Of a stretch of 64,000 nt of DNA, positions 34,753 through 44,195 are shown piece after piece. Under the pieces are notes generated by a model. That model ran no database searches, had not been told where the DNA came from, and was given only the letters and a program-made list of their open reading frames with translations. The stretch covers positions 1-64,000 of the forward strand of contig CADBXM010000008.1 of assembly GCA_902798745.1 (NCBI GenBank). The letters run 5' to 3'. The first letter of the stretch is position 1, and every line of letters starts with the position of its first letter. The position numbers were made by a program, and so were the translations under genes. Source of the stretch: an uncultured Eubacteriales bacterium (lineage in GTDB: Bacteria > Bacillota > Clostridia > Peptostreptococcales > Anaerovoracaceae).

Positions 34753-34768
34753 TGTTTCACGTGAAACA
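34753..34768. promoter_or_regulatory. parS site 2
   Basis: A second perfect TGTTTCACGTGAAACA lies 57 bases from the first, directly next to the rsmG stop codon. Two closely spaced sites allow strong ParB loading here. Confidence 0.97.
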
Positions 34769-34771
34769 ATA

Positions 34772-35428
34772 TTATGATTTGGAAATAACAAGAAGGACGT
34801 GCCCGGCTATTTCTTCCGGTACATTCGAATAACGCTCGACCCTCTCAAGGCTTCCGTTGTATTTATTTAGATTTTTAGAGGCAGGATCAAGCTCAGCCTC
34901 GTAGTTCTCGCCTTTATAAGAAATGAAAAATCCGCCCTTTCTTACAAATGGAAGACACCAGACAGAAAGCGTAGTAAGATTTGCGACTGCGCGTGAGATG
35001 CATAGATCATAAGCAGATCCATGTGGTGGCTTTCGATTGATCTCTTCTGCTCTTGCATGAATGGTAGAAATATTTGTGATGTTAAGCGCTTCAGAGAATT
35101 CATTTATGACTTTCAGACGCTTAAGTGTTGAATCAAGAAGAACAAACTGCTTTTCAGGAAAAGCGATTGCCAGCAAAGCTCCCGGAAAGCCTGCGCCTGT
35201 CCCTACATCTATGATCTTATCAGCTTGTTGAAATTCAGGCAGATCAATGACTGCCAATGAGTCAACTACGTGCTTTATCAGTGCCTCTTCTCTGTCTTTG
35301 ACAGCAGTCAAATTGATGTGCTCATTCCTTTCGAGCACCATATCGAGATAGGAGATAATACGATCAGCTGCATCTCTTCCTATACGCTTTTCAATTGATT
35401 CGTAGATTCTATCGAAACTGTCGTTCAT
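34772..35428 (-). CDS. rsmG: 16S rRNA (G527-N7) methyltransferase RsmG
   Basis: The 218-residue product shows HINLTAVKDREEALIKHVVDSL, IIDVGTGAGFPGALLAI for SAM and LCISRAVANLTTL with the conserved Arg, as in RsmG (GidB). It methylates G527 of 16S rRNA. Its ATG overlaps the mnmG end by four bases, the standard mnmG-rsmG coupling. Confidence 0.95.
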   Translation of the reverse strand: MNDSFDRIYESIEKRIGRDAADRIISYLDMVLERNEHINLTAVKDREEALIKHVVDSLAVIDLPEFQQADKIIDVGTGAGFPGALLAIAFPEKQFVLLDSTLKRLKVINEFSEALNITNISTIHARAEEINRKPPHGSAYDLCISRAVANLTTLSVWCLPFVRKGGFFISYKGENYEAELDPASKNLNKYNGSLERVERYSNVPEEIAGHVLLVISKS

Positions 35429-37428
35429 TTAGAGCGCATCTCCTTTTCAAGGTAAACAAGGAGCACATTTATATCGGCAGGGGAAACTCCGCTGATACGG
35501 CTTGCTTGGCCAACAGTAACAGGCCTTATATCGCTGAGTTTTTGTCTTGCTTCGAGTCTTAGCCCGCCGATAGACTTGTAGTCAAGATGTTCAGAAAGCT
35601 TTTTATTTTCGAGGCTTTGAAGTTTTTCCACCTCATTGATCTGCTTCTGGATATATCCATCGTATTTGAGCATCACTTCTGTCTCAGCCGCCTCATTTGC
35701 CGAAAGGGCCGGGCGTGTCTCATCGTCTATCTCAGCCAGATCGGAATAGGATATAGCCGGTCTCCTGAGTATGTCGGCAAATGTCTGATTAGCTGTTTCG
35801 GAGATCTCCGCGGTCTTTCTTTCGAAAGCTTCTTCATCATGCTTAAGTGGCAGAGCCTCATGCTTGATCAAAAAATTCCTGAATGTTTGAATATCAACCC
35901 TTTGAGCCTTCAATCTTTCGACTTCCACATCTACCTTTGCTTTCTTTTCGAGATATCTTTGGTACCTGTCTTCGCTGACACTGCCCATCTCATATCCGAT
36001 ACCGGTCAGTCTCCTGTCCGCGTTATCCTGTCTGAGAAGCAGGCGGTATTCCGCTCTTGATGTCATTATTCTGTAAGGCTCGTTAGTCCCTTTTGTGACC
36101 AGATCATCAATAAGAACGCCAATATATGCCTGATCTCTTCTGAGTATCAGAGGATCCTTGTGCTTCAGTTTCCTTACGGCGTTGATACCCGCAATAAGCC
36201 CCTGAGCTGCAGCTTCCTCATATCCGGAGCTGCCATTGAACTGGCCCGCACAGAATAATCCATCCATCATTTTGCTTTCGAGGCTTGGTTTAAGAGAGAG
36301 CGGGTCAACACAATCATACTCGATAGCGTAAGCAGGACTGAGTATTTCGGCATGTTCAAGGCCCTTGATGGTAGCATAGAAAGCATGCTGCACATCTTCA
36401 GGCAGGCTGGAACTCATGCCCTGTATATACATCAGATCTGTGTCCAGGCCCTCAGGCTCAACGAAAAGCTGGTGTCTCTTTCTGTCCGCAAATCTCGCAA
36501 CTTTGTCTTCAATAGACGGACAGTATCTCGGTCCGACTCCAACGATATTGCCGGAGTACATTGCTGATTTTTCTATATTATCTCTGATGATCTGATGCGT
36601 TTCCTCGTTCGTATAAGAAAGCCAGCAGGATATCTGCTCTTTGTCATAGTCCTTATCCTCGTTCATAAAGCTGAATGGAACTATCTTCTTATCGCCCTTC
36701 TGTTCTGTCATCAGATCATAATCGAGCGTGTCCTTATGCATCCTGGCTGGTGTGCCTGTTTTGAAACGGCGGATCGGGAAGCCTAATTTTCTCAGCTGCA
36801 CACCTAGGCTTGTAGAAGGTCTTAGTCCGGAAGGACCTGATATTTTGACATTATCTCCAATGAATATCTTGCCTCCAAGGAAGGTCCCTGTACAGATGAT
36901 TAGGGCTCTGCAGGAATATTCTTCGCCATTTGCAGTCCTTACTCCGCCTACCTTCATTTGCTGATTTTTTGCAGTAATATTGTGATTATTGTTATTATCT
37001 TTTGAAATTTCGCTGTTTTCAGTGAAAATCAGCTCTGTTACTTCGTCTTCTATAAGAGAAATCCTATCCTGCGCGTTTATGGTTTTGAGCATCTCCTCGT
37101 GATAGCGCTTCTTATCTGCCTGAGCTCTGAGAGAATGCACTGCAGGCCCTTTGGATGTGTTGAGCATCTTGGACTGGATAAAGGTTTTGTCTATATTCAG
37201 ACCCATTTCCCCACCAAGTGCATCTATCTCACGCACGAGATGTCCCTTGCCGGTTCCACCGATAGAAGGATTACATGGCATCATGGCGACTGACTCGATA
37301 TCCGTACAGAACATTGCAGTCTTCATACCCATACGCGCGCAAACAAGCCCGGCCTCGCATCCTGCGTGCCCGGCTCCAATCACGATGATATCGAATTCTC
37401 TTTTGTATCTTGCTTTATCCTTTGTCAT
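35425..37428 (-). CDS. mnmG: tRNA uridine-5-carboxymethylaminomethyl modification enzyme MnmG (GidA)
   Basis: The 667-residue product has the FAD motif VIGAGHAGCEAGLVCARMG, PSIGGTGKGHLVREIDALGG and GLRPSTSLGVQLRKLGFPI. The C-terminal MnmE-binding and tRNA-binding region contains SRAEYRLLLRQDNADRRLT. With MnmE it modifies U34 of tRNAs. It is about 40 residues longer than usual. An Asn-rich insertion (DNNNNHNITAKNQQ, about 152-165) sits in the first part and looks like a surface loop. The ORF is intact. Confidence 0.95.
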   Translation of the reverse strand: MTKDKARYKREFDIIVIGAGHAGCEAGLVCARMGMKTAMFCTDIESVAMMPCNPSIGGTGKGHLVREIDALGGEMGLNIDKTFIQSKMLNTSKGPAVHSLRAQADKKRYHEEMLKTINAQDRISLIEDEVTELIFTENSEISKDNNNNHNITAKNQQMKVGGVRTANGEEYSCRALIICTGTFLGGKIFIGDNVKISGPSGLRPSTSLGVQLRKLGFPIRRFKTGTPARMHKDTLDYDLMTEQKGDKKIVPFSFMNEDKDYDKEQISCWLSYTNEETHQIIRDNIEKSAMYSGNIVGVGPRYCPSIEDKVARFADRKRHQLFVEPEGLDTDLMYIQGMSSSLPEDVQHAFYATIKGLEHAEILSPAYAIEYDCVDPLSLKPSLESKMMDGLFCAGQFNGSSGYEEAAAQGLIAGINAVRKLKHKDPLILRRDQAYIGVLIDDLVTKGTNEPYRIMTSRAEYRLLLRQDNADRRLTGIGYEMGSVSEDRYQRYLEKKAKVDVEVERLKAQRVDIQTFRNFLIKHEALPLKHDEEAFERKTAEISETANQTFADILRRPAISYSDLAEIDDETRPALSANEAAETEVMLKYDGYIQKQINEVEKLQSLENKKLSEHLDYKSIGGLRLEARQKLSDIRPVTVGQASRISGVSPADINVLLVYLEKEMRSK

Positions 37429-37445
37429 AAAGCTTTTTTATCCTA

Positions 37446-38855
37446 TCACTTACCCAGACAGAACTTGCTGAAGACTGTGTCAAGGACTTCATCTCCAACT
37501 TCTTCACCTATAATGGCGCCAAGAGAGTCATATGCATAATGTGCTGAAAGTTCGGCAACCTCAATTGGTTCACCGTTTTGCAGCATAGCGATGGCATCAT
37601 CAAGATCTGTCACAGCATTCTTGAGCATCTTTATATGACGCTCATTTGTGACAATATTCATCTCCTTTACTCTGATTGAAGACAGTTCAAACATCTCACC
37701 GATCGCATCGGATACTTTGTGGGCTGCCTCTAACGCGCCTTTACCCACAAGAGATGTTGTTATCATCCTTACTCCCGGGAGTCTTTCATTCAATTCTGTT
37801 TCATTAACAGATTTTCCGAGGTCTTTTTTATTTATAACGGTGAGGATATGATCGGCGCTCATTTTTTCAAGATAAGTGAGTACCTGTTCATCCTCTTCAT
37901 CAAGCGGGTGACTCCCATCAAGCACAAGTATCACTATATCCGCACTTTCAATAGCGTGAGCTGTACGCTCGATACCTATTTTTTCCACCTTGTCATCAGA
38001 TTCACGTAACCCAGCTGTATCAATGAGAACAATAGGAATACCACCGAGAGTAGCGCTCTCTTCGACTGTATCTCTTGTAGTCCCAGGTATATCTGTTACT
38101 ATTACACGGCCTTCGCCGAGTATAGCATTCATAAGAGAACTCTTACCAGCATTAGGTTTGCCCACTATAACTGTTCTAATTCCTTCGCGCGCGATCTTAC
38201 CGATCGATACGGTATCAAGAAGTGTTTTTACATCGTCAAGAACTCTTTTGAGATCAATAACGGTATCGCTGTGAGCTTCTAAACTATCGTTGTAATCCTC
38301 ATCCGGATAATCTATATCCACTGCCATCTCAGCAAGTATATCCAGAAGCTGTTCTCTTATTGTTTTTATGTTTTCACTTAGGCGTCCTTCCCGCTGACCT
38401 TCCGCTATTTCAAGAGAAAGATCGGTCTTTGCCTTGATGATATCAATCACGGCTTCGGCCTGGCTGAGATCCATCTTACCGTTAAGAAATGCGAGCTTGG
38501 TAAATTCTCCTGGTTCGGCCATCCTTATTCCATTTGTGCCGGAATCAAGAATGGCTGCCAGTATTTTTTTAAGTGAGACATTACTTCCATGAGCCTGTAT
38601 TTCAAGCATGTCTTCACCTGTATATGATGCCGGTGATTTCATTAAAAGAAAAATCGCCTCATCGATGACTTCTGATGAAGCATTTTTCGAATCAGCCACT
38701 ACTTTTCCAAAATATGCGTAACGTGGCTTGATTTCTTCAGGGCAATTCTTCATGAGCTTGCGCATTATATTTTCGCTTTCAGCTCCGCTTACCCTTACAA
38801 CTCCTATTCCACCCTCGCCGGGTGCTGTTGATATAGCTGTTATGGTTTCTGCCAT
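37446..38855 (-). CDS. mnmE: tRNA modification GTPase MnmE
   Basis: The 469-residue product has the tetrahydrofolate-binding N-domain (ETITAISTAPGEGGIGVVRVSG), a GTPase domain with GKPNAGKSSLMN, DIPGTTRD, DTAGLRES and NKKD, and the C-terminal CLGK motif whose Cys is needed for activity. It forms a heterotetramer with MnmG, encoded 17 bases downstream. Confidence 0.96.
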   Translation of the reverse strand: MAETITAISTAPGEGGIGVVRVSGAESENIMRKLMKNCPEEIKPRYAYFGKVVADSKNASSEVIDEAIFLLMKSPASYTGEDMLEIQAHGSNVSLKKILAAILDSGTNGIRMAEPGEFTKLAFLNGKMDLSQAEAVIDIIKAKTDLSLEIAEGQREGRLSENIKTIREQLLDILAEMAVDIDYPDEDYNDSLEAHSDTVIDLKRVLDDVKTLLDTVSIGKIAREGIRTVIVGKPNAGKSSLMNAILGEGRVIVTDIPGTTRDTVEESATLGGIPIVLIDTAGLRESDDKVEKIGIERTAHAIESADIVILVLDGSHPLDEEDEQVLTYLEKMSADHILTVINKKDLGKSVNETELNERLPGVRMITTSLVGKGALEAAHKVSDAIGEMFELSSIRVKEMNIVTNERHIKMLKNAVTDLDDAIAMLQNGEPIEVAELSAHYAYDSLGAIIGEEVGDEVLDTVFSKFCLGK

Positions 38856-39653
38856 TTAATTATTATTATCCCTTTTGAATTCTTTATCATCCGCTATCAT
38901 CATTCGTATAGCTTCTATAGCGACACGGATCGCTTTGTCTGTGTCATGTTCCTGAGGATTAGGCAGACCTGCCTTTTCTCTTTCCTGATTGGCTACTACA
39001 AGAAAACATGAACCAACTCTTACTTTTCTGTATGCCCCTACAATGAATAATGTGGATGATTCCATCTCCGATGCTTTACATCCAAGTTTCAGCCAGGCTT
39101 CCCATTTATTTAGAAGTTCGTGGCTATTTGGAAGAGCTTCCGGCATATGCTGACCATAGAACGAATCCTTACACTGCACTACACCTGTATGATAAGTCAC
39201 GCCGAGTTTTCGCGCAGCTCTCATGAGAGAAGATGCTGCAAGAACATCAGGTACCGCCGGATATTCGATCGGAGCATATTCCTTTGATGTACCATCCATT
39301 CTGACAGCTCCGGTGGCTATAACAATATCCCCACCTTTAACATCTATGTCCATTCCACCGCAAGTCCCGACTCTGATGAAAGTCTTACCCCCGACGTTGC
39401 ATAATTCTTCCATAGCTATCGATGCTGAAGGTCCTCCAACACCTGTCGATGTGCAGCTGACTTTTACACCGTCAAGATAGCCGGTATAAGTAACAAATTC
39501 ACGACTCTCAGCTATTTTTTTTGCGTCATCAAAATAAGCTGCTATTTTAGGTACTCTATGTGGATCACCCGGAAGTATAACATATTCTCCTATATCACCC
39601 GGTCTTAATCCGACATGATATTGATAACCGCCGCCTTCTGTATAATCTACCAT
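38856..39653 (-). CDS. udp: Uridine phosphorylase-like nucleoside phosphorylase
   Basis: The 265-residue product belongs to the PNP/UDP family: [15 protein letters not shown] (phosphate site), [30 protein letters not shown] and [12 protein letters not shown]. It cleaves a nucleoside with phosphate to base plus ribose 1-phosphate. Uridine specificity is suggested by overall similarity. deoC follows 64 bases downstream, so a joint nucleoside breakdown role is likely. It abuts the start of mnmE by one base. Confidence 0.88.
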   Translation of the reverse strand: MVDYTEGGGYQYHVGLRPGDIGEYVILPGDPHRVPKIAAYFDDAKKIAESREFVTYTGYLDGVKVSCTSTGVGGPSASIAMEELCNVGGKTFIRVGTCGGMDIDVKGGDIVIATGAVRMDGTSKEYAPIEYPAVPDVLAASSLMRAARKLGVTYHTGVVQCKDSFYGQHMPEALPNSHELLNKWEAWLKLGCKASEMESSTLFIVGAYRKVRVGSCFLVVANQEREKAGLPNPQEHDTDKAIRVAIEAIRMMIADDKEFKRDNNN

Positions 39654-39717
39654 TTTTATACCTCTGTTTTAATTATTTTATGATTATTATTAATATATTT
39701 AGAAATTTGCATTATTT

Positions 39718-40377
39718 TTAATCATTTTTAAGTGATTTGACAGCTTTTACAACTCTACTGGTACCGAGTCTTTTTGCTCCTGCTTCAATAAACATTTCCG
39801 CATCTTCAAGACCGGATATTCCTCCTGCTGCCTTTACTTTTATACCTTCACCGACATTATTTACCATAAGTTTCACATCTTCAAGAGTAGCTCCTCCTTT
39901 AGAAAAGCCGGTTGAAGTTTTGATAAAATCTGCTCCTGCAAAAGTAACTATCTCACATAGTTTTTTCTTTTCTTCATCGGTAAGTAAACATGTCTCTATT
40001 ATTACTTTTAAAATATGATCATCACATATTTCTTTTATTGTCTTTATCTCATTTTCTATATCTTCCCATCTACCATCTTTTACCCATCCTAAATTGATAA
40101 CCATATCAATTTCATCAGCGCCATTATCAATAGCATCACCTGTTTCAAATGCTTTGACAGCAGTTGTTGAGTATCCATTTGGAAAACCTATTACCGTGCA
40201 TATTTTAAGATTATTTCCTGCATAGTCCTTAGCCTGAGCAACATAAGAAGGAGGAATACATATACTTGCTGTTTCATATTTTATTCCTTCATCAATAACA
40301 GATCTTATTTCATTCCAGGTAGCTGTCTGAGCAAGTAAAGTATGATCACAATATTTTAAAATATCTTTTATATTCAA
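39718..40377 (-). CDS. deoC: Deoxyribose-phosphate aldolase
   Basis: The 219-residue product has [15 protein letters not shown] (start), [14 protein letters not shown], the Schiff-base Lys region [14 protein letters not shown] and IKVKAAGGI with the second active Lys. It splits 2-deoxyribose 5-phosphate into glyceraldehyde 3-phosphate and acetaldehyde. Together with the phosphorylase it would turn deoxynucleosides into central metabolites. This region is more AT-rich than the accessory region at the left end. Confidence 0.96.
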   Translation of the reverse strand: MNIKDILKYCDHTLLAQTATWNEIRSVIDEGIKYETASICIPPSYVAQAKDYAGNNLKICTVIGFPNGYSTTAVKAFETGDAIDNGADEIDMVINLGWVKDGRWEDIENEIKTIKEICDDHILKVIIETCLLTDEEKKKLCEIVTFAGADFIKTSTGFSKGGATLEDVKLMVNNVGEGIKVKAAGGISGLEDAEMFIEAGAKRLGTSRVVKAVKSLKND

Positions 40378-40423
40378 TTTAATTACCTCTACTATTAATT
40401 GTATGTATTTTTATATCTATATT

Positions 40424-40957
40424 TTATCCTATATATCTTAGTGCCACTTTACATTTATATGGGAGATCCCAACTGCGCTCAGTCACTCCACCGGATTTGG
40501 ATGCGCAATCTATGATTTTTTCTTCTCCTATATACACAGCCACATGCCAGAAAAATAATACTTTGTAATAAATTATTATATCTCCCGGTTTGATATCATT
40601 TTCATCCAATATTTTTCTATATTTTTTTCTAATCAATTGGAATCTGCCGGTTCCCAATTTTGAATTAATGAAAGCTTGAGCAATTCTTCTTGGTAAAACC
40701 AATATCATTGTATATGAAGAACTACCACCAAGCAGGCCATTACATGCACATTTGACATTATTTATGCCCATCCCGTGTCTGAGGTAAGCGGAAGCAAACC
40801 ATATACAGTTACCTCCATAATGATTTCCTCCTTTAATGTGATCGTGGCAAATAGGGCATTCCTTAGCAAGCTTTGAACCATCCCATTTTACATAAATAAA
40901 CCCTTCTTTAGTTGCTGCCTTGACCCATTCCAAGCCATTCTTTATTTTATTATTCAT
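40424..40957 (-). CDS. NlpC/P60 or CHAP-like cysteine peptidase-fold protein, no signal peptide
   Basis: The 177-residue product contains GGNCIWFASAYLRHG with Cys51 as possible nucleophile and WHVAVYIG with His138, spaced as in NlpC/P60-CHAP peptidases. IDCASK follows. It has no signal peptide or membrane segment and has extra cysteines (34, 37, 70, 72). Such proteins usually cut peptidoglycan stem peptides outside the cell; here export is not evident, so either secretion occurs by another route or it acts on a cytosolic target. It is between deoC and dnaN on the same strand. The assignment is by motif only. Confidence 0.6.
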   Translation of the reverse strand: MNNKIKNGLEWVKAATKEGFIYVKWDGSKLAKECPICHDHIKGGNHYGGNCIWFASAYLRHGMGINNVKCACNGLLGGSSSYTMILVLPRRIAQAFINSKLGTGRFQLIRKKYRKILDENDIKPGDIIIYYKVLFFWHVAVYIGEEKIIDCASKSGGVTERSWDLPYKCKVALRYIG

Positions 40958-41030
40958 AATTTTTTTATTAAATCTTCTAACTTCTTTTATTTGATTATTT
41001 TAGCACGAAAATATATTTTATTACTTTATT

Positions 41031-41055
41031 AAAAAAACCGCTCTTTTATGAGCGG
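41031..41055 (-). terminator. Terminator of dnaN
   Basis: On the minus strand CCGCTC and GAGCGG (41038-41055) form a 6-bp stem with a 6-base loop followed by seven T, 12 bases behind the dnaN stop. Confidence 0.85.
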
Positions 41056-41067
41056 CCTTGAACTTTA

Positions 41068-42171
41068 TCAGTTCATTCTTATCGGAAGTATCAAGTAGGT
41101 ATATTTATCTCCTTTTAAAGGTTTTATAATGGCTGGACTCACACTGTCTTTGAAATTAATACTTATTTCTTCATCTTCAATTACAGATAATGCATCTTTT
41201 AAATACTTTGAATTGATACCTATATTCAATTCTTCTCCATCATTTATTATTTCAACCTTTTCTTCGATATTTCCTTCTTCATTGAGAGAAGTAATGAATA
41301 TCATATCTTTTCCGATGTTGAATCTAATAAGATTATTATTCTGTATAGAAGCCAGGAGAGAAGCTCTTTCTGTACTTCTCAGAAGATCATCTCTTTTTAC
41401 TCTGATATTTATATTTCCTTCTTTATCAAGTATTCTCTGATAATCAATAAACTTACCTGAATATGTATTGATGATTACTTTATTGTTGTCGAATTTCATT
41501 ATTACTTTATTGTCGACTATTTCAAAGCTCATCTTATCTTCACCATCATCATCTATGAATTTGGCAACTTCCATGATTAGTTTGGCCGGAATTATCACAC
41601 TTACATTATCATTATTTTCAATTTCTATCTTATAAGTTGCTATTCTGTAAGGATCAACTCCAACCATTTTCATGCTTCCATCTTTTATTTCAAGAAGAAC
41701 TCCTGTGATTATTCTGTTGAATTCATCTGTTGAAGCGCTGAAAGCAGTTTTCTTAATGATTTTCTTGATATCTTCTTTGCTTAAATATATTACATGCTCG
41801 CCTTCCTGTAATTTGATTTTAGGATATTCTTCTCCTTTGAAACATATTATTTCAGAACTTGATCCTGCGCATTTTATATTGATTTTAGATTTTTCTTCAA
41901 AATAATCTATCATCATTTCATCTTCCGGAAGTTTTGAAATGATAGCGCTGAATAACTTGAAAGGAACAACAAATTCACATGCTGCTTCTGAATCAACATT
42001 TATAAATACTTCTGTCGTCATATTCGTATCTGTGGAAGTTATTTTCATTTTTTTATCTTCAACTTGTACGAGAATACCTTCCAGAATATTGGAAGTTGTT
42101 CTTACAGGAACAGAATGAGATACATTATTTAGTGCCTTATTAAGTTCACTTCTGTTACAGTAGATCTTCAT
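41068..42171 (-). CDS. dnaN: DNA polymerase III sliding clamp (beta subunit)
   Basis: The 367-residue product starts MKIYCNRSELNKALNNVSHSVP and ends YLILPIRMN, the usual boundaries of the clamp. Three topologically equal domains follow one another with no catalytic site. I chose the ATG at 42171, with AAAGGA seven bases upstream; an in-frame GTG at 42186 overlaps this ribosome-binding site. It tethers polymerases to DNA. dnaA lies 183 bases upstream on the same strand. recF, normally behind dnaN, is missing here and found at 49446 with reversed context. Confidence 0.97.
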   Translation of the reverse strand: MKIYCNRSELNKALNNVSHSVPVRTTSNILEGILVQVEDKKMKITSTDTNMTTEVFINVDSEAACEFVVPFKLFSAIISKLPEDEMMIDYFEEKSKINIKCAGSSSEIICFKGEEYPKIKLQEGEHVIYLSKEDIKKIIKKTAFSASTDEFNRIITGVLLEIKDGSMKMVGVDPYRIATYKIEIENNDNVSVIIPAKLIMEVAKFIDDDGEDKMSFEIVDNKVIMKFDNNKVIINTYSGKFIDYQRILDKEGNINIRVKRDDLLRSTERASLLASIQNNNLIRFNIGKDMIFITSLNEEGNIEEKVEIINDGEELNIGINSKYLKDALSVIEDEEISINFKDSVSPAIIKPLKGDKYTYLILPIRMN

Positions 42172-42186
42172 GATGTGTCCTTTCAC

Positions 42187-42354
42187 CTGTCTCCGGATTT
42201 CTATTATTATTTATAAATGATTGAAGTAGTCTTAGTATAGCTTGTTGAATATGTGGAAAACTTATATATAAGTTGATTTTTGAATATTATGATAAATCAT
42301 TCAAAGTTGAAAACCATCTTTATAATAGATTAATAATTTGTGGAAAAATTAATA
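42187..42354. other. dnaA-dnaN intergenic space with DnaA boxes
   Basis: This AT-rich space has two TGTGGAAAA boxes (42252-42260 and 42339-42347), equal to TTTTCCACA on the other strand, and a TATACT that may be the dnaN -10 box. It may be part of a bipartite origin together with the region upstream of dnaA. Confidence 0.6.
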
Positions 42355-43695
42355 TTATCTTCCGGTTTTGAGTTTTGCTCTCAAAGTTTCAACATTTTCA
42401 TAAAGTGATTCATCATATTTAAGCTGTTCTTCTATCTTTTCAATAGAATGAATAACTGTTGAATAATGTCTGTTACCGAAAAGTTTTCCTATTTTAGGAA
42501 GAGAAAGATCGGTTTCTTCTCTGCACAGATACATTGCTATCTGTCTTGGCAGAGTTATTTCAGCATTTCTCTTTGGAGAATCCATATCAGCTATCTTGAT
42601 TTTATAGTAATTTGCAACTATTGATCTGATTCTCTCAGGAGCAACAGCCTGCTCATTATCTTTGATTATATCTTTTAATATGCTGCGTGCATTATCCACA
42701 TTTATTGGATCATTCAGAAGCTGTGAAAGACCGATGACTCTATTATAAGCTCCTTCAAGTTCTCTGATATTATCTTTGACTTGATTGGCTATTAGGTTAA
42801 GTACATCGCTGACATCTCCATTGATCTCAATATCAGATTTTTCGGCAAGATTTCTTAAAATAGCTACTCTTGTCTCATAATCAGGAGGCTGGATATCAGC
42901 TATCATATTCCAGCTGAATCTTGTTCTTAATCTTTCATCAAGACCTTTTAGACTACCCGGTGGACAGTCACTTGTAATTACGATCTGTTTATTATTTTGA
43001 TAAAGTGACTCAAATGTGTGGAAAAATTCTTCCTGTGTAGCTTCTTTTCCCTGTAAAAACTGGATGTCATCTATAAGAAGTACATCAAGTTTTCTATATT
43101 TGTTTCTGAAAGTTCTTGTTTTACCGTCATTGATAGCAGTAATAAGTTCATTTGTGAACATTTCAGAAGAAACATAAAGGACCTTAGCTTCAGGATTATT
43201 CCTTATTATATGTACACCAATGGCCTGCATCAGATGAGTCTTTCCAAGGCCGGATCCTCCATAGATAAAGAGAGGATTATAAATATCTCCCGGTGATTCA
43301 GCTACTGCAACGGATACAGCATGTGCATATTTATTTGATCCACCGACTATAAAGTTTTCAAAATTAAATCTTGGATTAAAGAGTTTTTCCTGATTTAAAG
43401 GATTTTTCATCCTGGAAGTATCTATTTTTACTACTTCATAGTCTTTATCATGCTTGATAACTACGCGGTACTTTTTATCCATGCTGCTGTTTATTGCATT
43501 TTCGATCTGTACCAGGTAGTGATCATTTATATGTGAAATCAGCTTGGCCTGATTTGGCCACGCAAGATAAATAATACCGGAATCCTCCTCGATATGATGA
43601 ATTCTGAGAGGAGCAAGCCAGGTATTATAACTTAGAGCCGTATTATGTTCCTTAAGAAAATTGAGGGTAGTCCCCCATATCTTGTTTTTATCCAC
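42355..43695 (-). CDS. dnaA: Chromosomal replication initiator DnaA
   Basis: The 446-residue product has domain I (WGTTLNFLKEHNTALSYNTWLAPL), a short linker, the AAA+ domain (FIYGGSGLGKTHLMQAIG; Walker B VLLIDDIQFL) and the DNA-binding domain with the signature CREETDLSLPKIGKLFGNRHYSTV. The start is GTG at 43695, with AGGAG seven bases upstream. Its promoter overlaps a DnaA box, so autoregulation is likely. Confidence 0.97.
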   Translation of the reverse strand: MDKNKIWGTTLNFLKEHNTALSYNTWLAPLRIHHIEEDSGIIYLAWPNQAKLISHINDHYLVQIENAINSSMDKKYRVVIKHDKDYEVVKIDTSRMKNPLNQEKLFNPRFNFENFIVGGSNKYAHAVSVAVAESPGDIYNPLFIYGGSGLGKTHLMQAIGVHIIRNNPEAKVLYVSSEMFTNELITAINDGKTRTFRNKYRKLDVLLIDDIQFLQGKEATQEEFFHTFESLYQNNKQIVITSDCPPGSLKGLDERLRTRFSWNMIADIQPPDYETRVAILRNLAEKSDIEINGDVSDVLNLIANQVKDNIRELEGAYNRVIGLSQLLNDPINVDNARSILKDIIKDNEQAVAPERIRSIVANYYKIKIADMDSPKRNAEITLPRQIAMYLCREETDLSLPKIGKLFGNRHYSTVIHSIEKIEEQLKYDESLYENVETLRAKLKTGR

Positions 43696-43721
43696 TTTGA
43701 TCTCCTAACAATATTAAACAC

Positions 43722-43750
43722 ATTTTACATGGAGTTTTCCACATATGCAA
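43722..43750 (-). promoter_or_regulatory. dnaA promoter with a DnaA box in its spacer
   Basis: On the minus strand TTGCAT (43745-43750) and TAAAAT (43722-43727) are spaced by 17 bases. The DnaA box at 43735-43743 lies fully inside that spacer, which should let DnaA block its own transcription. The leader before the GTG would be about 20 bases. Confidence 0.65.
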
Positions 43751-43931
43751 AGCATAAAAACTCCTAAAAATACCCATCTAATTTGAAATCAAAAAAATAG
43801 TTTTCCACATATTGTTGACAAAGTTGTTAATAAGTTGGAACCATCACTATATGTTGTGTATAACCTGATTTTTGAATCAATTGTATTTTATTTAAAAACG
43901 AATATGTGTGAGATATAAGTTTTGCTCTGTA

Positions 43932-43960
43932 TTGACTTGAAAAAAGCATTAATTTATAAT
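43932..43960 (+). promoter_or_regulatory. rpmH promoter
   Basis: TTGACT (43932-43937) and TATAAT (43955-43960) are spaced by exactly 17 bases. The leader to the rpmH ATG is about 80 bases. Confidence 0.75.
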
Positions 43961-44046
43961 TGTTTGGCTTATGTCCTTGGAATTTAGAGGGCATGCATAA
44001 TACATTATTCAGAAATGTAAATTAATAAGAGTAAGGAGTAAGAAAA

Positions 44047-44181
44047 ATGAAGAGAACTTATCAGCCTAAGAAAAGGCAGAGACTTAAAGAACACGGCTTC
44101 CGTAAGAGAATGGCAACAGCCAACGGCCGCAAGGTGCTCAAGAGAAGAAGAGCAAGAGGTAGAAAGTCCCTCACTGCTTAA
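44047..44181 (+). CDS. rpmH: 50S ribosomal protein L34
   Basis: The 44-residue product reads [18 protein letters not shown] at the start, followed by [21 protein letters not shown] and ends KSLTA, the full L34 sequence. AAGGAGT lies upstream. It opens the plus-strand operon rpmH-rnpA-yidD-yidC-khpB. Confidence 0.98.
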   Translation: MKRTYQPKKRQRLKEHGFRKRMATANGRKVLKRRRARGRKSLTA

Positions 44182-44195
44182 TTATTGGTGCCAGG

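Larger units (their letters stand above)
43696..44046. other. Putative oriC region (dnaA-rpmH intergenic)
   Basis: This 351-base AT-rich space separates genes pointing in opposite directions. It holds DnaA boxes TTTTCCACA at 43735-43743 and 43801-43809, several TTGTTGACA- or TTGTGTA-like near-boxes, an AT-rich unwinding candidate (about 43870-43910), the dnaA promoter and the rpmH promoter. The location, box sequence and divergence of gene direction are the basis; the exact unwinding site cannot be fixed by eye. Confidence 0.7.
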
